A stretch of 15,156 bases of DNA from Phycomyces blakesleeanus NRRL 1555(-) (lineage: Eukaryota > Mucoromycota > Mucoromycetes > Mucorales > Phycomycetaceae): the NCBI RefSeq assembly GCF_001638985.1, contig NW_017265174.1:101763-116918 (forward strand). Reading direction: 5' to 3'. Positions 8,212 through 15,156 of the stretch are shown piece after piece (within the stretch, counting starts at the first letter, position 1; each line of letters starts with the position of its first letter). The notes below the pieces were generated by a model. It ran no database searches. It was not told the origin of the DNA and saw nothing but the letters and a program-made list of their open reading frames with translations. A program made the translations under genes and the position numbers.

Positions 8212-9800
8212 TTAAGAAAGAAATACAAATGTTTTTGGAGTTTTCTGAGGGGCTTTAAGATTTAGAAATAAAAGCCCAAGGAAAGTGTATTTTAAATCCA
8301 AGTCAGAGAAGATGTGCGAAACAATGGTGTCTATTTTAGAATTAATCGAGGAGATGTGAAAAGACCGGATGTCGAAGATAAAGCTTCAGTGAGTGCACCA
8401 CAGGGCCAAGATGCTGCTGCTAATAATTTGACATGGCCGAACATGGAAGACAGGTAGTGGGTGGTCAAGGATTTCCAGAGAGAAGATTGTGGGATGAATA
8501 TCAAATGTCAATGGGGACAGTCCAAATTATTATTATTTTCAGGGTAGCTTCCCATACTGTCCACTTCTGTGGGCACTGGTAAAGGACACGAGAGAGAGTG
8601 TCTACCTCAGACAAGCAAATGGGACACTTTTTAGTGACAAATATGGTCGGAGCACAGTTGTATAGGGTGTACTGACACGACAAGGAGTTGAGTATAGAGC
8701 GATAGCATATGTTGCGGGAGGTGTAATGGGAGTGGAAAGCCCCAAAATGAACGCCATTGTTTAGCTTGCAAAGGGAGGAGTAAAACTAATAGCTTGTGAT
8801 TTATTATCAAAGGATTAGCTAGCAGTTGCAACTCATGGTGGTCATTGGGAGGCAATGTAGCGCGCCAAAGGAAAGGCGTGAGCTCAGTAGCTGTATTTTC
8901 TATATCCTGAAACAGCCTATCTATCAGACATGACGATTTAGGCCGTTGAACTTGCGTTTGGGAGGGGATAGCTTAGAGGCTCTAATCAAACATAAATGCA
9001 CCAGAAGCATTAATGCGCTTCCAACCAGAGGTGTTAGGTGCAGAAGAAGCTGTGTAGGTTACACCATCCAGCAGCTTCAGAGAAAGACAAGTGGTGCAGC
9101 TCAAAGTGAGAAGAGAAAAGTTTCATGTGATAGAGTCCATAGCACACATGAGAGTGGAAAGTGCACCATTCTTTGTCCTTAAAGATGTGATTCGCAGTAT
9201 TGCAACCAACAAATGAAGGCGAGGGTCCCCAAAGGACTTGTGTGGATCAAGAAAGTGCTTTATTCAAGGGGTGACAAAGGATGCCGATGTTTAGTTGTCA
9301 AGAATAGGTTGTAGCTATTGCATAGTCAGTACTTTCTGTTGAATCTGCGAGTCCAACACGCCTAAGCCTTTTTGCAGTTTCTGAAAACATAGAAGACAGG
9401 ATCGCCATAGAGAGCATATTCCGCCGGAGGAAACGGCCTAAAATGGAACAGAGTTTGTCGAAGAACCTTTTGAGGACAGTTTTTATTCAAAGAGCATGCC
9501 AAACACAGGAGAGAATCAACGTGTTCACGACAGTAGCTCGACATATGACCGAGCGTAATCACTACAGGCGCATGCCACAAGACGATTTGACTGTATTCGG
9601 AAGTGAGGTACAGAATTGATCTCTTTGTGTGACAAATGATATCAATGGAAACCCTAAGTACGTGAGAGAAGCGGGATAAGTACGATCGTGTCATAAGGTA
9701 ATAAGCTTTTGCCGTAGGTGTGTGCGCCACTCTGATAGTGAGGCACCGGACAAGGAAAAGGCTTGTGTCTTGTGTATGTTAATTCGTGCATTTGAAATTC
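8212..9800 (-). pseudogene. LINE B thumb, zinc-binding domain and C-terminus
   Basis: After the RT the frame is broken and weakly readable (TATELTPFLWRATLPPNDHH region at about 8900-8830). At 8501-8683 an open frame has KKCPICLSEVDTLSRVLYQC and then PQKWTVWEA. This is the zf-RVT zinc-binding domain of LINEs (C-x2-C ... C-P-x-K-W-x-x-W), with Arg where His is usual. From about 8413 the frame LALWCTH, stop, SFIFDIRSFHISSI matches the C-terminal block of LINE C; the stop is TGA where the family has Trp (TGG). The frame then runs open to the stop at 8212-8214. Confidence 0.82.
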
Positions 9801-11113
9801 TTAAGTATCCAGATGTCTGTGTAAAGTGCCAAGGTCAGAAGGTGACTTGGGAAATATGAGAGTGTCATCCGCATAAGCCAAGTATTTGACTGGTGGTGGT
9901 GAGGGCTGGTCAGTGTGGTCGTCGGTGGATAGACCAAATCCTGGAAGAGAGCTATCGGCGGCTAGTAGGCGGAGCAAAGGTTCGAAAACAAAGTTGAACA
10001 GAACAGGGGACAGCATATCACATTTTTGAGAACTCGATTTTGTAGAATTGACGCCAACAAAAAACCGTTGACATTGATTGACATACTAGTGGATAAAAGC
10101 GATTATGGGATACAGTGCACTATCGTGTCTAGGAACCAGAAGTTTTAAAGAACTAGTCTCGAATACTCGGGGCGTACACGATCATATGATATTTCTTGGT
10201 CAACCATCAGACCAATTGAGGTATCAGAAGTGTTTTGGGTGTATTCTATAGCCATGCGAGTCATGATCTCACTGTCAACTATGAACTGTCCCTTCACAAA
10301 ACCAGTTTTGTAGTGATTGAAAGAGTTTGAAGTATGGATAATTTGGGCATTCAGTATACGAGTAAACACTTTTGCGTTAGTGTTGATCAGTGCGATGGGC
10401 CACCAATTTTTTAGGACTGGAGAGGTCCCCTTTCTTTGGGAGGAGTGACAAGTAGGTGGAGCTACAAGAAGATTGAGAGGCTTCTTTGTCGAGAGCGCCA
10501 TTATGAATTCTCGTTAGAAGTGTGACATACCCGTCTTCACGGAATAAGAGAGAAAGAATCTCGTAGGGCATACCTTCTGGGCCAGGGCTGTGATGGTGGG
10601 GGTGGCAGTTGACTGCTTCCCATATACTATTAAATGTTAGTGGAAGTGTTATGGAGGATTGAGTGGCTTCACTCAAGAATTGCTTAGAAGAGACATAGCT
10701 GAGTAGATCTCCAACGGATGAATCGTTAATTGGGTTGATACTGTACTGCTTTTCATAAAAGTGCGTGGCCGCATCTGTCATGGTAGCGGGCGTGGTGCAC
10801 AAGGCTTCTTAGACGGGGTGACGCAAAAAATGTATAACTTTTTAATAGCCTTTGCCAAAACAGTTCTTTTCAAATACCCGGGTGACCGTTCATCGTTTTC
10901 TCTCCAGTATTATTGGGCCTTTTGGTCAGTATTTCGACAGTTTCTTGTTGAATAATGAACAATTGGCGTTACACAATAGAAAGCTAGGTGTTGCGGATAT
11001 TTTCTATTGTAAATTTACGCATTAGATGGTTACGTTTGCTTTGAAGGGCCTTCTCTTGTTGAGTCCGCCAAGCTGTGGAACCACAAGAATGTTTCTTAGC
11101 GATCCGTCGGACT
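9801..11113 (-). pseudogene. LINE B linker and reverse transcriptase remnant
   Basis: The linker matches LINE C position by position (the RTQQEKALQSKRN block against RLKNQERHLRRDRN). GERSPGYLKRT lies at about 10885-10850. An open frame at 10377-10802 has ATHFYEKQYSINPIN and HSPGPEGMPYEIL (the 'SPGPDG' RT start) and then YLSLLPKKGDL. After a shift, 10145-10501 gives NWWPIALINTNAKVFTRIL, YKTGFVKGQFIVDSEIMTR and motif A GLMVDQEISYDRVRPEY with its Asp. After another shift, 9801-10016 gives MLSPVLFNFVFEPLLRLL and YLAYADDTLIF, with YADD at 9864-9875. Both catalytic motifs survive in sequence, but at least two frameshifts separate them. Confidence 0.92.
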
Positions 11114-11417
11114 TGTGGTATAAACATCACAATTGAGTGAATAACAGACTCTGCAACCAAACACTGGTTCCTTCTTGCTAATAAACTTGACAAGCTAACA
11201 ATCTCCAGAGCTATTACATACCAAGCATACGTACACTACACACTTATACAGTGTAAACAAACCAAAAATTACACGACAAGGATTTCAATTACAAGCGATT
11301 CGAATAGTAATAGATATAAACAATATTGTTTTGATTCTCTTTAATAAATAACACTTTCAAAGTATCTATCTTTCCCAGTATTGAGATACTAACTCATAAA
11401 CAATCTCGAATACCTCG
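11114..11417 (+). mobile_element. LTR copy inserted in LINE B
   Basis: This 304-bp segment is homologous to the solo LTR at 6134-6436, in opposite orientation. It starts TGTGGTAT at 11114, exactly where LINE B linker coding stops, and its aligned end is ATACCTCG at 11417. Inside are ATATAAAC (about 11315) and AATAAATAA (about 11343), which could be promoter and polyadenylation signals for plus-strand transcription. LINE B does not resume on the far side and GGACT, the five bases before the LTR, is not repeated just after it. It may therefore be a 5' LTR followed by internal sequence, rather than a solo LTR. Confidence 0.72.
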
Positions 11418-11426
11418 TTTTTCACT

Positions 11427-11883
11427 ATGAACTGTATCTTCTTTAAGAAGATGACCAGTAGATTGAACATCACACCTATTGCACATGGTTCCAGCTCAAA
11501 GGCTTCCATCATTAATACTCCCCAGATGAAAACCATTATCCCAGCTACTTCCAACAGCAAGGATTGAAACGTCAAAGCAAACATTACGAAGCCACTCATC
11601 TCTAATACCTCCATTGGCAATGCGTCCATCAACAACTTTCCCACCAGCAACGCCTCCATTAAAAACGTTTCTTTTGAAAATACCTGCGAGTTTGAAGGTA
11701 CTATCTTCAGCGTCTCCATCATCAGGGAATCAGTCATCAAACCTCCCGTCGCCGACACATACCTTGACAACTCAGAAGACTACTTTAAGAACATGGGCAT
11801 TATTCAGGACAGCAAAATTCTAGAGGAACGGGTTAGGTATAAGTTGTGTGAGGACAAAAACGAAACTGAATCTTTCCACGATC
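11427..11883 (+). pseudogene. Unrecognised gag-like frame downstream of the LTR
   Basis: A plus-strand frame begins with ATG at 11427 and stays open for about 150 codons except one TGA at 11565-11567. The next in-frame stop is 11895. The first half is rich in Ser, Asn, Ile and Thr with loose repetition (SNTSIGNASINNF, TSNASIKN). The second half is charged (TYLDNSEDYFKNMGI, KILEERVRYKLCEDKNE). I recognise no domain. Its position directly after an LTR suggests a gag N-terminus, but the ATG is only 9 nt past the aligned LTR end, leaving no ordinary primer-binding site. The antisense frame at 11366-11770 is open too, so the coding strand is uncertain. LINE C's tail cuts it near 11883. Confidence 0.35.
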
Positions 11884-11906
11884 CTTTTTTCTTTTAGTAT
11901 TTTATT
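11883..11906 (-). terminator. LINE C polyadenylation signal and A-rich tail
   Basis: On minus, AATAAA (11906-11901) is followed about 5 nt later by AAAAGAAAAAAGG. This would be the retained 3' end of the LINE C transcript, joined to the target DNA. Similar AATAAA plus oligo(A) pairs follow the stops of LINE B (8206-8170) and LINE A (1680-1659). Confidence 0.5.
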
Positions 11907-12053
11907 GACCTTTTGGCATGCTCTGGGTGCATATTTTAAAATGCCATCAAAGTGGACTTGGTGGATTTGAGAGAAAATAAGGATCTGAAAGAAAAGATAA
12001 AGGCTGAAAGTATAAAACATGAGCATTTGGTGAATAGGGAAGAGACAAGAGTG

Positions 12054-13117
12054 TTAAACTAGTGCTGATCTGTGTTTCTCGATTACAATAGATGTCTTCT
12101 GTGCAAATACGCCAGCAAGAAAAGGTTGCTCATCAAATATAAACTTCCTGTGCGCACTCGATATGGTCTTGGCAGTGGTAACAGAAACGATTATTTGAAG
12201 TTTTGATCAGAGGAACGTGGGGTGAAAGTTCCACGGGTCAGGAGAGGGTGGGCATCATCAAGGTTCCAGAATGGACAAAAGCGAGAGAGGAAAACATTCC
12301 ACAATTGAAGCTTGACAGAATATCAAAAGAAGAAGTAATACTGATCTTCGGTGGCGGCATTGCACAAAATGCAGGAAGAGCTAGGGAAGCGAAGGGGCAT
12401 GAAACGTTGCAAACGCTGTTTTGTTGCGGTTCGATCCCAGAGCAATGTTTACCAGACAGTTAGACAGTGGTGAGGAATAAGGACGGACCAAAATTTGTGC
12501 CATTGGATGGATAAGCTGGGCGGTGGTTTTGATGTTGGGCGAATATGATGACTTAGAGACCCAGTGCAGGCTTCACCAAACCTAGCATTGTCTGGTTACA
12601 CCAAGGACAGAAGAAAGGAAACACCGGGAGAGGTGGGGTCGGAGGAGTCACAGGGTCGAAGGCAAGAAATAAACCAAGGGCAGTGTACCATACTTTCAGA
12701 ATCAAGCTGCCAAAAGAATTGGCCAATATAGTTACATGCCCAAGAGAAGGTACTCCGAGATTTGCGGGCGAAACAGCTATCTTCTTTAATCGAAAATGCA
12801 TCAAACACAAGGAGTGTTTTGAGGCTCAAATAATATTCAACAAAAGGTGGTAAATACATACATAGAAAAGCCAGAGGAAAGTGTTGAACTACCGGTGGTT
12901 GCAGGCGTAGGTTGGATGGGAGTAAGGCTGAAAGAAGTGAGGTATTAGCGCGATGCGGTGGAAGAAGTGAAGTCGGGAAAGTTGCAGCACTACAAAGGAA
13001 CAGAAGTGCAATACTAGCAATAAGAGCCATAAAGTGTAATGAAATGAGAAATTTAAGGAAAGGTAACAGAAATGAGGGAGACGAAAAAGAGTGATAGTGC
13101 AATATAGGAAGAATCCA
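12054..13117 (-). pseudogene. LINE C zinc-binding domain and C-terminus
   Basis: The hydrophobic, Leu/Ser/Pro-rich segment 13102-12600 joins thumb and zinc finger, as in related elements. At 12488-12517 SLSIQWHKFW leads into HCLTVW, a stop, then LLWDRTATKQRLQRFMPL. CILCNAATEDQYYFFF, a stop, and YSVKLQLWNVF (about 12372-12290) correspond to zf-RVT ('C.LC....E...H.F..C..K..LW'), with His and the last Cys lost. TTAKTISSAHRKFIFDEQPF (about 12180-12115) is the C-terminal block, equivalent to ALWCTH(W)SFIFD in LINE B, with Arg for Trp. The frame ends at 12054-12056. The plus-strand frame at 12203-12463 is a shadow of this. Confidence 0.8.
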
Positions 13118-14409
13118 TCATAATCGAAGAGCTCTTTGTTGATAATCGAAGTCAAGCAGATCCAAACCCCCATATTTGCGTGGCAGACAGAGAAACGGCC
13201 AACCCGAGCTACCAAAACCCAGGCGCAGCAACGAGCAAATATTGGTGCGAATGGCACCAAAGAAAGATAGTGGGGCAGGAGTCGCATATAGTACATGAAA
13301 TACCGAGCTGAGAAAAAGTGAGTTCGTCACAATACCTTTACCACGTATGGACAAGCATCTTTGAGATAGTAGCGTGCAACGGTCACCAAGCTGGACCAGT
13401 AAAGCAGCACCGAAAGCTTCAATCTGGGAGATATATGAGCCCAATGAAAAGCCTAGGTAACTGATTTTAGTGGTGGAGTGGCGGTCATGGAGACTGTGGA
13501 TATCAGCAACATCTAGTACAGTGCCCCAATCCGGATAGAACTGTCAAGACATAGCAACAGTAACCATCTTGTGGAGACTGACTTTCGTATTATATGCTAA
13601 GCCAAATGTATGCAAAGGGTTTAGTAAAGTATTATTATCGGCGGGCAAAGAGAGAAAGACAAGAAGTACATCGGAATAGGCGAGAAATCTGAGTAGAGAT
13701 AGTGAGAGAGAGGGACAGGACGATGAGAGAGAGGGCGGAATCAGAAACTGGAAATTACGGATTGATAGAGAAGCAAGAATGGATCTAAGCAAAGGTTTGA
13801 AGGCCGAGTTAACAAGTAATGGAGAAAGGGGATCACCCTGACGTAGTCCCTGGCTCAGTAAAAAAGAAGAGGATATATGGCCATCCACATTTATGTAAAT
13901 ATGAGTAGAGAAAAAAAAATACTGCATACAGAGTCGACGAGCATGGTGGTAAATCTGGTCCTGGCCATGACCAGACAAAGGTAGCCAGGGTAGACACGGT
14001 CATAAGCCTTCTCCTGATCCAAAAGAAGGGTCAACACAAAAGTCATTGGTTAGTTGGGTATGCGACATAGCGAGTCGTGTTAGCAAGTCATTGTCTGCGA
14101 TCAAATTCTCCGCCATAAATCCAGTTTGAAAAGGTATACTAAGTGGGCCAATACCATAGCATAAATGGAAAGTAAGCATTTTGGTGAGCAACTTGGCGTC
14201 ACATTTTATCAAAGAGATTTATTGTTAGTTGTGGAAGGAGGTCGTGTCACCTGCCTTGGGGAGGAGAACGAGTATGGTTTCCAGCCAGGAGGAAAGGAAA
14301 GCACTACGTATAGAGTCGTTATAAACCTGAACTGCAATTGTTTTGATGGTCGTATGAGAGAAAAGCCGAGCCCACAATGGGTATGGCAAACCATATATGC
14401 CGCGGCCTG
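13118..14409 (-). pseudogene. LINE C reverse transcriptase and thumb remnant
   Basis: PRHIWFAIPIVG (about 14410-14375) stands for 'SPGPDGLPY'. VLLPKAGDTTSFHN is followed by LIKCDAKLLTKMLTF and FQTGFMAENLIADNDLLTR (14000-14212). Motif A, LLLDQEKAYDRVYPGYL (about 14028-13977), is intact. After a shift, 13544-13978 carries GLRQGDPLSPLLVN (motif B) and LAYSDVLLVF, where the catalytic YADD is YSDV at 13667-13678. The second Asp is therefore lost. The thumb follows at 13118-13444 with LLSQRCLSIRGKGIVTNSL, SSVFHVLYA and YGGLDLLDFDYQQRALRL. It would have copied element RNA into DNA at a nicked target; here it is inactive. Confidence 0.92.
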
Positions 14410-15156
14410 AATTGGTGGGGGGTAGCTTTCAGTAAAGCAAGGATTTCGTCCAGTGTTACATCAGCAATTAAATTAGTGGATTAATCTGCAGGGAAACGAG
14501 TAGAGTATGGGAAGTTGTCGATAAGTGTGTGTGTAGCGGAATAATCGATGGGTTCCGATGAGTAAAGAGATTGGTAGAAAGAACGAGTATGGCCAAATAA
14601 ATCAGCAGAGGGAGTGTAAGTCACTCCAGTAACAGGATCGACAAGTGAAGAAATACTTTTGGCGGCGTCTCACTGTTTGAGTACCCTAAAAAAGTATTTG
14701 GATGATGTCTCACCAGCTTCACACCACTTAGCACCAGATGTGGTAGCTAGGGTGGATGCCCGAGACAATTGTATGTTAGCGAGCTGATTTTCAATGTTAA
14801 GTTGAGAAGAACAGGTATAAATCTCAAATCCATTCCTATCACGACGAAGATGGCGTTCCTGATTCTTGAGTCGACGCTAAACTCGTTTAGAATAAGTGAG
14901 GACGGGCTGTTTGATGAGCTGTTCGATATTATTCCAACGAGAACCAATAGACGTGTCATGAGAGAGGAAAAAGTCAGCCTTATCCAGAAATGCAGTAATG
15001 AGGGCATCAAATTCATCATATTAGAGATATTGAGTGTTGAATTTCCAGACTCCAGGACCCGATGGGCGAGAGAAAGGAATGGATACTGCAGGGAGGCAGG
15101 GATCAGTTGATGAAGGATTAATAACTGTTATGTTAGGACGTTTGGGGACAATGCTG
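14410..15156 (-). pseudogene. LINE C endonuclease-RT linker and RT start
   Basis: Read on minus: FSRPSGPGVWKFNTQYL, a stop, YDEFDALITAFLDKADFF, RWNNIEQLIKQPVLTYSKRV, a stop, RRLKNQERHLRRDRNGFE, LNIENQLANIQLSRA, then KWCEAGETSSKYFFRVLKQ and a stop. After that come VDPVTGVTYTPSADLFGHT, FYQSLYSSEPIDYS and DVTLDEILALLKATPHQF. This is the connector found in LINE proteins between endonuclease and RT, including the 'W.E.GE.S..YF' block. It sits in nearly one frame with isolated stops, which makes it a good ruler for the deletions in LINE A. Confidence 0.85.

Larger units (their letters stand above)
8170..11113 (-). mobile_element. LINE B: decayed non-LTR retrotransposon, 5' truncated by an LTR
   Basis: On minus, the upstream linker (VRRIAKKHSCGSTAWR, KALQSKRNHLM) is followed by GERSPGYLKRTV, the RT, thumb, zinc-binding C-terminus and ALW block. 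The last frame stops at 8212-8214. AATAAA (8206-8201) and an A7 run (8176-8170) follow, then Ty3/gypsy RT sequence. This suggests LINE B inserted into the Ty3/gypsy pol. The 5' side ends at 11113 where an LTR starts. The endonuclease is not seen anywhere in the window, so the rest of this copy is missing or far away. Confidence 0.87.
11883..15156 (-). mobile_element. LINE C: decayed non-LTR retrotransposon, 5' part outside window
   Basis: This is the best preserved LINE in the window. The minus-strand order is upstream linker (from 15156), RT, thumb, zinc-binding domain and C-terminal block, with the last stop at 12054-12056. The 3' untranslated region runs about 150 nt to AATAAA (11906-11901) and an A-rich tail (AAAAGAAAAAAGG, read from 11895-11883). 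The endonuclease would lie beyond 15156. It belongs to the same broad family as LINEs A and B, judged from shared blocks in every domain. Stops and shifts occur throughout. Confidence 0.9.

Noticed and set aside
10985..11190. Plus-strand reading that resembled a Ty3/gypsy integrase zinc finger (GTTRMF / FLAIRRT)
   Set aside because: The minus strand of 10985-11113 aligns much better with the LINE linker (compare LINE C RRLKNQERHLRRDRN). The resemblance needed two frames and no histidines were present.
11366..11770. 134-codon minus-strand open frame
   Set aside because: It is rich in Met/Leu with no recognisable motif, runs into the LTR, and is antisense to a frame that better fits element order. 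I cannot exclude it, so the strand uncertainty is stated in the feature.
11898..12206. Continuation of the plus-strand gag-like frame, with a C..C pair (RCLLCKY)
   Set aside because: This DNA encodes the C-terminal block of LINE C on the minus strand (AHRKFIFDEQPF) and its 3' untranslated region. The plus frame has several stops.
12203..12463. 86-codon plus-strand frame with a Gly-rich stretch (IFGGGIAQNAGRA)
   Set aside because: It is antisense to the LINE C zinc-binding region, with no family resemblance of its own.
12540..12620. CPWCNQ on the minus strand as the LINE C zinc-binding domain
   Set aside because: The real zf-RVT match (CILCNAATED ... KLQLW) lies further along at about 12290-12372, preceded by the usual WHKFW...RF segment.

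Overview
The window looks like a repeat-rich stretch of a fungal nuclear genome, probably from an early-diverging lineage such as Mucoromycota. That placement is an inference from the style of the LINE reverse transcriptases (motifs such as LLLDQEKAYDRVYPGYL and LISDNGW) beside a Ty3/gypsy element. I could not test it by a search. I see no intact host gene, rRNA, tRNA or CRISPR array. Nearly everything recognisable is a decayed retrotransposon, broken by stops and frameshifts, and none could make a working protein.

Layout. 1-700 is low-complexity, A-rich tandem DNA ending in four 10-bp repeats. 701-1658 is AT-rich DNA with nothing I can identify. 1659-4972 (minus) is LINE A, with an endonuclease, a reverse transcriptase carrying a large internal deletion, and a C-terminal region. 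5068-8169 (minus) is a Ty3/gypsy pol remnant in the order RT, RNase H, integrase, with the integrase zinc finger split by a 303-bp solo LTR (6134-6436) flanked by a 5-bp direct repeat. 8170-11113 (minus) is LINE B, whose upstream end is cut by a second, related LTR at 11114-11417. A gag-like plus-strand frame of unknown identity (11427-11883) follows. 11883-15156 (minus) is LINE C, whose 5' part lies beyond the window.

How the pieces relate. The junctions read as a stack of insertions. The Ty3/gypsy copy was entered by LINE B at about 8169 and by the solo LTR at 6133/6437. LINE B was entered by an LTR element at 11114. That LTR element was apparently entered by LINE C at about 11883. In all three LINEs the final stop codon is followed within about 170 nt by AATAAA and then an oligo(A) or A-rich tail. 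This fits target-primed reverse transcription and helps place the 3' ends. No undescribed functional system was found. The most informative observations are the LTR pair, the insertion order, the LINE A internal fusion and the A-tract cassettes at the left edge.
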